A stretch of 18,640 nt of DNA from NCBI GenBank assembly GCA_964409645.1, contig CAYPEK010000087.1, positions 1-18,640 on the forward strand, read 5' to 3'. A program made the position numbers and the translations under genes. The notes below the pieces were generated by a model that was given only the letters and a program-made list of their open reading frames with translations, did not search any database and had not been told where the DNA came from. The DNA comes from CAYPEK01 sp964409645. GTDB taxonomy: Bacteria > UBP15 > UBA6099. Numbering within the stretch: position 1 is the stretch's first letter; the number at the start of each line of letters is the position of its first letter. Positions 7,027-17,266 of this stretch are shown one piece after another.

Positions 7027-9686
7027 TCAATTTCCCAGTCTATAAATATGCTTCGGCCGGCACCACACACTTCCACCGGGGCTGATATTGCAAACAACCG
7101 TTCCGGCTGCATCCGTCCGCCATACCGGAACCTTCATCCGCTTATAAGTGTCGAGCACCACTGAATGCGGATGCCCGTAGAAGCTCGGCCCGCCCGTGCT
7201 GATCACCGCCGCCGCCGGACTCACCGCCGCAACAAATTCGTTCATTGACGACGTCGAGCTTCCGTGGTGCGGCACTTTCAGCACGGATGCTTTCAGCAGC
7301 CTGCCGTACCGCCCGGCGAGTTCCTCCTCCGTTTCACCTTGAATATCGCCCGTGAAGAGCGCCGCTCCCCGCCCGTACGCCGCTTTCATAACCAGCGACA
7401 TATTGTTTTTCAGAACNNNNNNNNNNNNNNNNNNNNNNNNNNNNNNNNNNNNNNNNNNNNNNNNNNNNNNNNNNNNNNNNNNNNNNNNNNNNNNNNNNNN
7501 NNNNNNNNNNNNNNNNCCGCTCCCCGCCCGTACGCCGCTTTCATAACCAGCGACATATTGTTTTTCAGAACGTCTCCGGCGGCCGCGTCACGCTCCGGGT
7601 TGAGTATCAGCAATTTTGCTCCCGAAGGTATTGTAAACATCGCGCCGCCGCGCACAGGCACATATTCGGCCTTTCCTTTTTTTGCCGCATTCAGAATTTC
7701 CGCATATCGCTCCCGACGCCCGGGACCCGGATTCGCGGGGCCGGCGCCCGTGTCGCGGTAAAGCGCGCAAGCCTCCGCATTTTTCGTCGCCTCGCATGCC
7801 GTGTCCGTAAAAAACGCGGCGTCTATAAAACGGTCAACCTTTATATTCCCCAGCGTCCACACAAGCCCGTTCATGTGATCCATGTCGGGATGCGAGAGGA
7901 AAACCGCGTCGAGCCGCCGTATGCCGTCCGCACGCAGCGTTCTGCCGATGATCCGTTCCCCCGCGTCGAACGTCCCGGCGGATGAACCCCACGACCCGCC
8001 GCCGTCCACAAGCGCCCGGAAAACACCCCCGCGCGGGCCGCCCGACGGAATCTCCACAAGCGCCGAATCACCCTCGCCGACGTCGAAAAACGTCACCCGC
8101 ATATCCCGCAGCGGTGGCCGCCACAGGTCCCACGTTATCAGCACTGCGCCGACGAGCGCCACGAGCAGCCATCCCGTCACTATCCGCTCGTCCGATCCGC
8201 GCGCCATCCATCTCAGCGTCAGAACCAACAGAACGACCCCGGCGCCGTACACCGCCATCCACGCCGCAGAGGGCGACGCCACGTCCACGGTGCTGAAAGG
8301 CAATGCCGCGAGCACCCTTGTCAGGAACACGATCAGACGGGCAACCGCTTCCGCGGCGAATGCAGGCGCCGCCACAAGCGGGCCGGGAATCAGCCCGACC
8401 ACGCACGTGATGAAATCTATCGGCAGCAAGACGCCCGCAAGCGGCACGACAAGCAGATTCGACACCGGAGACACAACACAGAATTGGTTAAAATAATAAG
8501 CGAGAAGCGGGTATATCGGCAGTTGCGCGGCAACCGCCACCAGAGCCACACGCGCCGCCTTCGCCCACAACCGCCGCGATCTTACAAACACCGCCATCGC
8601 CGGATAGATGAAAATCACACCGCCGGCCGCGAGAAAAGTGAGCTGCGCGCCCACGTTGAATATCACAAGAGGATCGATCACCATCATGAACAGCGCCGCG
8701 ATGAACAGCCCCGACTTCGGATTGTAATTGGCGCCGAACAGCAACCCCATGAGAAACACAAAACCCATTATCGTCGCGCGCAGGATGGAAGGCCCGCCGC
8801 CGGTCGCGGCATAATAGAACACAAGCAGCGCCGACAGCACGATGAAACTCGGCACGGGCCGCCGCTTCCATACAAAACTAATGAACAGGAACGCCCCCAG
8901 CATAATCATCACATTCATGCCGGAAACAACAAGTATGTGAGTGAGCCCGGCGCGCCTGAATTCCTCGTAAAGCGTGGCGTCCATTTCCTTCGAGCGCCCG
9001 AGCATCATCTGGCCGAGAACCTGATTGTACGGCGAGGCCACATTCCGGTCCAGAATCGACCCGAACCTGTCCCGTATCTTTTCGCCCGCTCTCATCAGAA
9101 AATGCCCGCGCTCCTTGCCCGCCCTCTCGCGCGCGCCCCATTTAGCGAGGCTCATCGACGCCGAAACGCCCCTCATCCTGTAAAACGTCTGTTGGTGCGG
9201 CTTCATCCCGCCCACGGTTTTCAATCTGCCCTCGAACAGCCACCTCTCGCCCACACGCGGCGTACGTCCGGCGTCGTCCGGATACCACAGGCTTATCAGG
9301 CCCGACATCCCGATCGGGTCGCCGTTTTCGCCGGCGATCGAATCAACATCCAGCACAATCGACACGCTTCCGTATTTCGTCTTGGATGCGCTCGTAACCG
9401 TTCCCCAGACGCGATGAAGCTCCCGCCGTCCGCCTGTCTCTTCCACATAAACCGCCAGCGGCGAATTCTTAAAGACCTGACTATCGACTCCATACAGAAA
9501 CCACGACGCAAACAGCGCCGCAACAAGAATCGCAGGCAGAAACAACCTGTCATTTTTTCTGAGAAGAATCGCGGCGGCGGCAAGCGCGGCCGTAGCAGGC
9601 CCGGTCGCCCACAAATGCGCGCCAAACATCCAACCGCATAATATACCGAGCAGATAAAATATTGTCAGCGGATATACGATCGCCAT
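7027..9686 (-). CDS. comEC: ComEC/Rec2 DNA-uptake channel (split by an assembly gap)
   Basis: An inner-membrane protein forming the channel for single-stranded DNA import in natural transformation. Order of domains: N-terminal membrane segments (MAIVYPLTIFYLLGILCGWM...), a soluble OB-like DUF4131 region, the multi-membrane Competence domain (~225-490, with GLTHILVVSGMNV and ILRATIMGF), then a C-terminal metallo-beta-lactamase domain with SHPDMDHMNG (His599, Asp601, Asp603, His604) and, past the gap, LFTGDI. The gap at 7417-7516 seems to break the frame. However, 7362-7416 and 7517-7571 are the same 55 bases; removing one copy plus the Ns (155 bases) puts both parts in one frame of 834 codons, normal for the family. 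ATG 9686 has no strong ribosome site. No other competence genes are in the window. Confidence 0.92.
7362..7571. other. Scaffold gap (100 N) with identical 55-bp contig ends
   Basis: Bases 7417-7516 are exactly 100 Ns, a standard placeholder length. The 55 bases before (7362-7416) and after (7517-7571) are identical, starting CCGCTCCCCG and ending TTTTTCAGAAC. These are overlapping contig ends that were not merged. The real sequence probably contains this stretch once, with nothing missing. Confidence 0.93.
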
Positions 9687-9748
9687 ATTTTATGCCCGCC
9701 ACTCCACTCTATTGCCGCTTCCTATTGCCGAATTGTTTCCGTTCGTCA

Positions 9749-9777
9749 ATTTTACCAAAAATCCGGCGGCTTCACAA
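9749..9777 (-). promoter_or_regulatory. Putative promoter of comEC
   Basis: On the minus strand: TTGTGA (9777-9772), 17-base spacer, TAAAAT (9754-9749). Start near 9742 gives a leader of about 55 bases to the comEC ATG. It lies back to back with the promoter of the phosphodiesterase gene. Confidence 0.45.
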
Positions 9778-9787
9778 AACAAAAAAA

Positions 9788-9816
9788 TCGAAAATCGAGA
9801 CGCCGTTTGATATAAT
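9788..9816 (+). promoter_or_regulatory. Putative promoter of the glycerophosphodiester phosphodiesterase gene
   Basis: TCGAAA (9788-9793), 17-base spacer and a perfect TATAAT (9811-9816). Transcription would begin near 9823, 40 bases before the ATG at 9863. Confidence 0.55.
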
Positions 9817-9862
9817 GTCCTTGCGCGGACCGGCACGCATCAAAAGCATAACGGAGAACGAC

Positions 9863-10723
9863 ATGAAAAATTCAAAAAAAACAATCATCAACGCAACAAT
9901 CGCCGCAGCGGCTCTATTGTGCACATTATGTATCAGATGCGCCGCCGACCCGATCCCGACCAAGAGACCAAACCTCGACATATTAACCGTGGCGCATCGA
10001 GGTTCCACACGTTACGCACCGGAAAACACAATCCCGGCAATGGAAAAAGCGATCGAGTTCGGATTCGACTATGTCGAAATGGACATACGTTTCACAAAAG
10101 ACGGCGTGCCTGTCATCATGCACGACGATACTGTGGACCGGACGACGAACGGCAAGGGCAAAGTGGCTGATTATACTCTCGAAGAGCTGAAAAAACTCGT
10201 TGTTTACGGCCCGCCTGAAATGCGCGAAAAATTCAAAGACGTCAGAGTCCCGACATTCGAGGAAGCGCTTCAAACAATTCAGGGGCGCGCCCTGCTGTAT
10301 TACGACCCAAAGGAATCACCCCGCCCGATCATATTCGAACTGCTGAAAAAGTACGGTTTCTACCCGGATAAAATGATATTGGCGGGCGACATCAACCGCG
10401 AACTCGAATTCCTGAAATACGCGCCGGAAATGCCCGTAATGCCCCCGCTCGAAGACATTAACGATATGCAGAAAGTACTCGACGTCATCCCGCACCCGAA
10501 AGCATTCAATACGAATCCTTACGTGCTTTCGAGAGAACTCGTTGACAGGGCACACGAAAAAGGAATCCTGATAAATATGAACACACTCGGCTTCGGCGAT
10601 GTGCCGCAGACAATAAAACAAGTCATCGCCGCCGGAGTGGACAGCGTCCAGACCGACAACCCGCTCGGCCTCAAAAAAGTGCTCGAGGAAATGAAGGCCA
10701 AAGAAGATAAGAAAAACAAATAA
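9863..10723 (+). CDS. Exported glycerophosphodiester phosphodiesterase (GDPD family)
   Basis: A 286-residue enzyme predicted to hydrolyse glycerophosphodiesters from degraded phospholipids to glycerol-3-phosphate and an alcohol. The TIM-barrel signature is present: HRGSTRYAPENT (His45, Arg46, Glu54), EMDIRFTKDGVPVIMHDDTVDRTTNG (Glu72, Asp74, catalytic His87), an acidic YYDPK strand, and C-terminal GVDSVQTDNP. An N-terminal signal peptide (MKNSKKTIINATIAAAALL..., ending around CAA-DP) puts it in the periplasm or outside. The three cysteines near the cleavage site do not make a proper lipobox. ATG 9863 is chosen because GGAG lies six bases upstream and the signal begins there; a longer frame from 9662 overlaps comEC and has no support. 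Divergent from comEC. It may link functionally to the lipid enzymes elsewhere in the window, but this is inference. Confidence 0.88.
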   Translation: MKNSKKTIINATIAAAALLCTLCIRCAADPIPTKRPNLDILTVAHRGSTRYAPENTIPAMEKAIEFGFDYVEMDIRFTKDGVPVIMHDDTVDRTTNGKGKVADYTLEELKKLVVYGPPEMREKFKDVRVPTFEEALQTIQGRALLYYDPKESPRPIIFELLKKYGFYPDKMILAGDINRELEFLKYAPEMPVMPPLEDINDMQKVLDVIPHPKAFNTNPYVLSRELVDRAHEKGILINMNTLGFGDVPQTIKQVIAAGVDSVQTDNPLGLKKVLEEMKAKEDKKNK

Positions 10724-10775
10724 ATTGTTTTGACGGTAAGTTTTTTAATTATCAACTTTAAATTCTGAAAATGAG

Positions 10776-10781
10776 TATAAT
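10776..10781 (+). promoter_or_regulatory. Possible -10 box before the saccharopine-dehydrogenase-like gene
   Basis: A perfect TATAAT sits in an AT-rich stretch about 75 bases before the start, but the -35 position (CAACTT with 17-base spacing) matches poorly. A second TATAAT at 10830-10835 is less likely, since its transcript would begin at the ribosome site. Confidence 0.3.
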
Positions 10782-10855
10782 ACGAAAACGCGGCGGCGGC
10801 TAAGCTGCACCGTAAATAAAAATATTTAATATAATTCGGAAAAGGAGGAACGGTG

Positions 10856-11944
10856 ATGAAAGTAATTATTCTGGGCGGGTGTGGAGACATGGCGAAAATC
10901 GCCGTGGACCTGCTGATGAAAGAGTCGGACGTAACCGAACTCATCATCGCGGATATTAACGAAAAGAAAGCCGCCGAAACAGCAGCGGCGGCGGGCAGCA
11001 AGGCAAAAGCGAAAAAAGTTGACGCGGGAAATCACAACAGCGTCGTCGAAGCGGTGAAAGGCTGCGACGTGGCTCTCGGTTTCATCGGCCCGTTCTACAA
11101 GTTCGAGCGCAAAATAGTCGATGCCTGTATCGACGCGGGAACCCCCTATGTAAGCATCATGGACGACTACGACGCATACCTCGACGTGATAAATCTCGAC
11201 GACAAGGCTAAAAAAGCCGGCCTGACAATGATCTGCGGACTCGGCAACTCGCCGGGAATCACGAACGTCCTCGCGAAAAAAGGCTACCTTTCCATGGACG
11301 CCCCCGAGAAAATCCACATCCAGTGGGCGGGCGGCTCGAACGAAGCGGTCGGCCCCGCGAACGTTAAACACGTCCTTCACATTTTCTCCGGCTACACGCT
11401 CCAGTGGCTTAACGGCAAAGAAACAAAGGTTAAAACCGGAACAAACAGAAAAGTCGTTGAATTTCCGGAACCGATGGGCAAACTGCCCGTTTACTACACC
11501 GGCCACGCGGAATCGGTTGCCGTCCCCCGCACGCTCAAGGGGCTCAAGGAAGTCACACTGCACGGCGGCACACACCCGGCCTATATTTCACAGCTTGCAA
11601 CATTTTTCGGCAATCTCGGTCTCAGCAACACCCCGGAAAAACGCGAAAAACTTGCGAACCTACTGATGCCGATAGAAGGCCTTTTCGCAACCGGCGGTGT
11701 GGATAAATCGGTGTTCCGCATCGACGCATACGGAAAAAAGAACGGCAAACCGGTGCACCACTATTACACCGGCGTGGGCCATATCGCGGAAATAACGAGT
11801 ATTCCGTGTGTAGAAGGCGCAATGATGATCGCCCGCGGCGAACTGAAAAAACCGGGCGTCCACTCAGCCGAAAGCGCGCTCGAACCCGACGATTTCCTGC
11901 CGAGGCTCGAAAAACGCGGAATCGACCTGAGATATTACGAATAA
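10856..11944 (+). CDS. Saccharopine dehydrogenase-like NAD(P)-dependent oxidoreductase
   Basis: A 362-residue protein with an N-terminal Rossmann fold, MKVIILGGCGDMAKIAVDLL, ending its second strand at ELIIADINEKKA (Asp at the cofactor-ribose position, favouring NAD). The saccharopine-dehydrogenase family layout follows: CDVALGFIGPFYKFERKIVDACIDAGTPYVSIMDD, then GLGNSPGITNVLAKKGY. Families of this type act on saccharopine, carboxynorspermidine or unknown imino acids; no lysine or polyamine gene lies nearby, so the substrate is undetermined. Met at the third loop position (GGCGDMA) replaces the usual glycine of GxGxxG/A. ATG 10856 is preferred over the adjacent GTG 10853 because AGGAGG lies seven bases upstream. 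Monocistronic, ending at a strong terminator. Confidence 0.8.
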   Translation: MKVIILGGCGDMAKIAVDLLMKESDVTELIIADINEKKAAETAAAAGSKAKAKKVDAGNHNSVVEAVKGCDVALGFIGPFYKFERKIVDACIDAGTPYVSIMDDYDAYLDVINLDDKAKKAGLTMICGLGNSPGITNVLAKKGYLSMDAPEKIHIQWAGGSNEAVGPANVKHVLHIFSGYTLQWLNGKETKVKTGTNRKVVEFPEPMGKLPVYYTGHAESVAVPRTLKGLKEVTLHGGTHPAYISQLATFFGNLGLSNTPEKREKLANLLMPIEGLFATGGVDKSVFRIDAYGKKNGKPVHHYYTGVGHIAEITSIPCVEGAMMIARGELKKPGVHSAESALEPDDFLPRLEKRGIDLRYYE

Positions 11945-11970
11945 TTTTTCGCTGATAAACGAAACTACAC

Positions 11971-12000
11971 AAAAGGCGGGCTTTCGAGCCCGCCTTTTTT
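11971..12000 (+). terminator. Strong intrinsic terminator
   Basis: A 12-bp perfect stem (AAAAGGCGGGCT, 11971-11982, with AGCCCGCCTTTT, 11987-11998) capped by a TTCG tetraloop and followed by a T-run. It terminates the saccharopine-dehydrogenase-like gene; the symmetric A/T flanks allow reverse function too. Confidence 0.93.
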
Positions 12001-12036
12001 ATTCATGCACTCTGAAGGACACACATTATAAAAGTA

Positions 12037-12057
12037 GGGGCACGTTGCACGTGCCCC
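12037..12057. repeat. REP-like palindrome between two terminators
   Basis: GGGGCACGT (12037-12045) and ACGTGCCCC (12049-12057) form a perfect 9-bp stem with a three-base loop and no T-run. GTAGGGGCAC...GTGCCCC-type palindromes recall intergenic repeats seen in many genomes. Only one copy is in this window, so repetition is inferred, not seen. Confidence 0.5.
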
Positions 12058-12080
12058 GCCATAAAAATCGAATCGAAATA

Positions 12081-12108
12081 AAAAAGCCCGCTGTTTAGCG
12101 GGCTTTTT
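12081..12108. terminator. Bidirectional intrinsic terminator (carD end)
   Basis: A 12-bp perfect stem (AAAAAGCCCGCT, 12081-12092, with AGCGGGCTTTTT, 12097-12108) and a four-base loop. On the minus strand it ends carD, 26 bases after the stop codon; on the plus strand it backs up the terminator at 11971. Confidence 0.9.
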
Positions 12109-12133
12109 ATTGTTTCTTAAGTGCCGGGCCGGA

Positions 12134-12613
12134 TCAGTGAAGCGATTCGAGAATAACCGCTTTCGCCTTCTCCGTCGTGAGTTTCTTCGCGCAGACGATC
12201 TCGCCGATGAGAAGCTGCATGGCATTGTCCAGCATCTTCTTCTCGCCCATCGAGAGGCCTTTCTTCTTATCTTTTAAATAAAGGTTGCGCAACACTTCCG
12301 CGACCTCATGCACATCGCCCGTTTTGATCTTTTCGAGATTGTGTTTGTATCTCCGGTTCCAGTTCGCCGGCATCTCCGTCGTGTCTTTGCTCCTGAGATC
12401 GTGGAGAACCTCGTCTATGACTTCCTTCTTGATTATCTTCCGGACTCCGACTTCCTCCACTGTCTCGACAGGCACCGATATTTTCATATTCTTCATGGTG
12501 AGATTCACCATGTAATACTTCTTAGTGATTCCCAGAACTTCCTGATCGGCTATGGCCTCGATTACTCCAACGCCGTGAAGCGGATGCAAAATCTTGTCAC
12601 CGATTCGGAACAT
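12134..12613 (-). CDS. carD: CarD/CdnL-family RNA polymerase-binding transcription regulator
   Basis: A 159-residue protein with the N-terminal RNA-polymerase interaction domain (MFRIGDKILHPLHGVGVIEAI, then YYMVNLTMKNMKISVPV, shared with the transcription-repair factor Mfd). A helical C-terminal DNA-binding domain follows, containing ANWNRRYKHNLEKI. Trp85 falls at the position of the conserved tryptophan that wedges the -10 upstream edge of the bubble in mycobacterial CarD. The protein stabilises RNA polymerase open complexes at housekeeping promoters. Length is typical. ATG 12613 has an excellent AAAGGAGG five bases upstream. It follows clpC on the same strand but has its own strong promoter, so it can be expressed independently, and ends at a strong terminator. 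Confidence 0.93.
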   Translation of the reverse strand: MFRIGDKILHPLHGVGVIEAIADQEVLGITKKYYMVNLTMKNMKISVPVETVEEVGVRKIIKKEVIDEVLHDLRSKDTTEMPANWNRRYKHNLEKIKTGDVHEVAEVLRNLYLKDKKKGLSMGEKKMLDNAMQLLIGEIVCAKKLTTEKAKAVILESLH

Positions 12614-12666
12614 GCCAGCCTCCTTTATGTTGTAGTAGGAGATATTCAGTAAAACTCATGAATGGC

Positions 12667-12691
12667 ATTCTATCACAAATCCGCGAATAAG

Positions 12692-12695
<4 letters not shown>
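12667..12695 (-). promoter_or_regulatory. carD promoter overlapping the clpC stop codon
   Basis: On the minus strand: TTGACT (12695-12690), 17-base spacer, TAGAAT (12672-12667). The clpC TGA lies inside the -35 box. Start near 12660 gives a leader of about 47 bases with a strong ribosome site. Both hexamers are identical to those of the glyQ promoter. Confidence 0.7.
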
Positions 12696-15181
<2,486 letters not shown>

Positions 15182-15230
15182 AACGAACCTCTCGTCGGTG
15201 ACATCTTGTCGTTTCACATACAGCAGAGAT

Positions 15231-15259
15231 ATTATAGTCCGCGATTTCCTGTTTTTCCA
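15231..15259 (-). promoter_or_regulatory. clpC promoter
   Basis: On the minus strand: TGGAAA (15259-15254), 17-base spacer, perfect TATAAT (15236-15231). Start near 15224 gives a leader of about 43 bases. I saw no clear CIRCE or CtsR-type heat-shock operator beside it. Confidence 0.55.
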
Positions 15260-15352
15260 CAAAACCGGTCCAACTGTAGAAAATCCATAATAATTAATGT
15301 TATAAATAATTGTTATTATCTAAAATTAGCTACTATCGAGCCCCCTCTGTTA

Positions 15353-15381
15353 TTGACTTCACAATACCGCTCTGTTAGAAT
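15353..15381 (+). promoter_or_regulatory. glyQ promoter giving a leaderless or near-leaderless transcript
   Basis: TTGACT (15353-15358), 17-base spacer, TAGAAT (15376-15381). Only nine bases separate the -10 from the glyQ ATG at 15391, so transcription should begin within a few bases of it, leaving no room for a ribosome site or T-box leader. Confidence 0.7.
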
Positions 15382-15390
15382 CAATTTTCT

Positions 15391-16263
15391 ATGAAAAAAA
15401 CGACTTTTCAAGAGATGATTTTCAACTTGCAGAAGTATTGGTCGGACTACGGATGCGCGATTGCCCAGCCGTACGACATCGAGGTGGGCGCGGGCACGAT
15501 GCACCCGTTCACGTTCCTGAAATCTCTCGGCGGCACGCCGTGGAAAGTAGCCTACGTGCAGCCCTCCCGGAGGCCCGCCGACGGCCGATACGGCGAAAAC
15601 CCGATCCGGCTTCAGCACTATTTCCAGTATCAGGTTATCCTTAAACCGTCGCCGAACGACGTGCAGGACCTCTACCTGAAGAGCCTCGAAGCAATCGGCA
15701 TCAGCATCAAGGAGCACGACATCCGGTTCGTCGAGGACGACTGGGAGTCGCCGACACTCGGCGCGTGGGGTCTCGGCTGGGAGGTCTGGCTGGACGGCAA
15801 CGAAATAACCCAGTTCACGTACTTCCAGCAGGTCGGCGGGATCGACCTGCCCTCCGTCTGCGCGGAGATCACTTATGGAATCGAACGCATCTGCATGTAC
15901 CTTCAGGGCGTGAACAGCGTGTTCGACCTCGACTGGACGCACGACCTGAAATACGGAGACGTTTATCTCGAAAACGAGAAGCAATATTCGAGTTACAACT
16001 TCCACCACGCCAACGTGGACACGCTCAGCAAGCAGTTCGAGATGTGCGAGGCGGAAGCCAAGAAGCTCGTCGAGGCGAATCTGCCGCTGCCGGCGTACGA
16101 TCAGGTGCTGAAATGCTCGCATCTTTTCAACCTGCTCGACGCACGCAACGCGATCAGCGTGAGCGAGAGGCAGAACATGATAGGCCGCGTGCGCGACATT
16201 GCGGGCAGATGCGCGAGGGGCTACCTCGCGAAGATCGAAGGCGAGAAAGAGGAATCCGCATAA
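15391..16263 (+). CDS. glyQ: Glycyl-tRNA synthetase alpha subunit
   Basis: A 290-residue class II aminoacyl-tRNA synthetase subunit that holds the catalytic core and, with GlyS (beta), charges tRNA-Gly as an alpha2beta2 enzyme. Conserved blocks are intact: TFQEMIFNLQKYWSDYGCAI, YDIEVGAGTMHPFTFLKSLG, RRPADGRYGENPIRLQHYFQYQVILKPSP, WGLGWEVWLDGNEITQFTYFQQ, GIERICMYLQG, and SHLFNLLDARNAISVSERQNMIGRVRDIA. Length is normal. No Shine-Dalgarno precedes ATG 15391 and the promoter implies a leaderless mRNA. Usually glyS follows directly; here the next gene is an epimerase 49 bases on, so glyS must lie elsewhere. First gene of a likely three-gene transcript. Confidence 0.95.
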   Translation: MKKTTFQEMIFNLQKYWSDYGCAIAQPYDIEVGAGTMHPFTFLKSLGGTPWKVAYVQPSRRPADGRYGENPIRLQHYFQYQVILKPSPNDVQDLYLKSLEAIGISIKEHDIRFVEDDWESPTLGAWGLGWEVWLDGNEITQFTYFQQVGGIDLPSVCAEITYGIERICMYLQGVNSVFDLDWTHDLKYGDVYLENEKQYSSYNFHHANVDTLSKQFEMCEAEAKKLVEANLPLPAYDQVLKCSHLFNLLDARNAISVSERQNMIGRVRDIAGRCARGYLAKIEGEKEESA

Positions 16264-16312
16264 AGCGCGGGGCGGCGGCTCAAAATCCCCGAAATTAATT
16301 TGAGGAGACACC

Positions 16313-17266
16313 ATGAAAGCACTCGTAACAGGAATAACCGGTTTCGCAGGAAGCCATCTCGCGGAGCTTCTGCTCAGCAGAAATATTGAAGTCTATGGGA
16401 CGGTGCGCCCGAGAAGCCCGCTGGACAACATAACCCCCGAAACGGCGAAAAACGTCCGCATGATCGAATGCGAACTGCGCGACAACAACGCGGTGCGCTC
16501 GACGATCTCCGGGGTGCGCCCCGACTACATTTTCCACCTCGCCGCGCAGAGCTTCGTGCCGACGTCGTGGAACTCGCCCGCCGACACTCTCGAAAACAAC
16601 ATCATAGGCCAGCTCAACATTTTCGAAGCGATGAGAGACGCAAAAGTGGACGCGGCGATCCAGCTCGCCTGTTCGAGCGAGGAATACGGGCTCGTGCATG
16701 AGGACGAGTTGCCGATCAGGGAAACCAACCCGCTCCGGCCGCTCAGCCCGTACGCGGTCAGCAAGGTCGCGCAGGACCTCATGGGCTATCAGTACTTCAA
16801 GAGCTACGGACTTCGCGCATTCCGCACCCGCGCGTTCAACCACACGGGTCCACGCCGCGGCGAGATTTTCGTCACCTCCTCGTTCGCGAAGCAGATCGCG
16901 ATGATCGAAAAAGGCAAGCAGGACCCGGTCATCAAGGTCGGCAACCTCGACGCGAGGCGCGACTTCACGGACGTGCGCGACACGGTGCGCGCTTATGCCG
17001 ACGTCGTGATCAGCGGCGAACCCGGCGACGTTTACAACATTGCAACCAACTCGACAGTTAAGATAAAGGACCTTTTGGATATGCTGCTCGGCATGTCCGA
17101 AAAAGAGATCGATGTCCGGATCGACCCGGCCCGCCTTCGCCCGTCGGACGTGCCCGTCCTGCTCGGCGATTACTCGAAGTTAAACAAAAAAATCGGCTGG
17201 GCGCCCTCGATCCCGTTTGAAAAAACGATCAGGGACCTTCTCGATTACTGGAGAGAAAGAGCTTGA
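16313..17266 (+). CDS. GDP-mannose 4,6-dehydratase / GDP-6-deoxymannose reductase-like SDR enzyme
   Basis: A 317-residue extended short-chain dehydrogenase. The cofactor loop VTGITGFAGSH (Gly7, 10, 13), FHLAAQSFVPTSW, the catalytic SSEEYG (121-126), YAVSK (Tyr147, Lys151), FNHTGPRR and GNLDARRDFTDVRD all match the Gmd/Rmd group. These make GDP-4-keto-6-deoxymannose or reduce it to GDP-rhamnose for surface glycans. Its length and RxRxFNHTGP favour the Rmd (reductase) side, while the S-x-E active-site pattern is compatible with the dehydratase, so the reaction is not settled. ATG 16313 has GAGGAG five bases upstream. No other sugar-nucleotide genes are nearby. It overlaps cimA by four bases. 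Confidence 0.8.
   Translation: MKALVTGITGFAGSHLAELLLSRNIEVYGTVRPRSPLDNITPETAKNVRMIECELRDNNAVRSTISGVRPDYIFHLAAQSFVPTSWNSPADTLENNIIGQLNIFEAMRDAKVDAAIQLACSSEEYGLVHEDELPIRETNPLRPLSPYAVSKVAQDLMGYQYFKSYGLRAFRTRAFNHTGPRRGEIFVTSSFAKQIAMIEKGKQDPVIKVGNLDARRDFTDVRDTVRAYADVVISGEPGDVYNIATNSTVKIKDLLDMLLGMSEKEIDVRIDPARLRPSDVPVLLGDYSKLNKKIGWAPSIPFEKTIRDLLDYWRERA

Noticed and set aside
7027..7401. Separate small metallo-hydrolase gene or comEC pseudogene fragment
   Set aside because: It is the C-terminal end of comEC; the frame is restored when the duplicated 55 bases and Ns are collapsed.
7362..7571. A 55-bp direct repeat flanking an inserted element (target-site duplication)
   Set aside because: Exactly 100 Ns and perfect frame restoration point to unmerged contig ends; 55 bp is far longer than IS duplications.
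7264..7761. Plus-strand frame running through the N gap
   Set aside because: It exists only because Ns are read as open, and it is opposite comEC.
8484..9641. 385-codon plus-strand frame opposite comEC
   Set aside because: Basic, repetitive composition; the minus strand has clear ComEC membrane and competence motifs.
15316..16314. 332-codon minus-strand frame opposite glyQ
   Set aside because: Antisense to a complete, strongly conserved GlyQ; the composition is a mirror of its codons.
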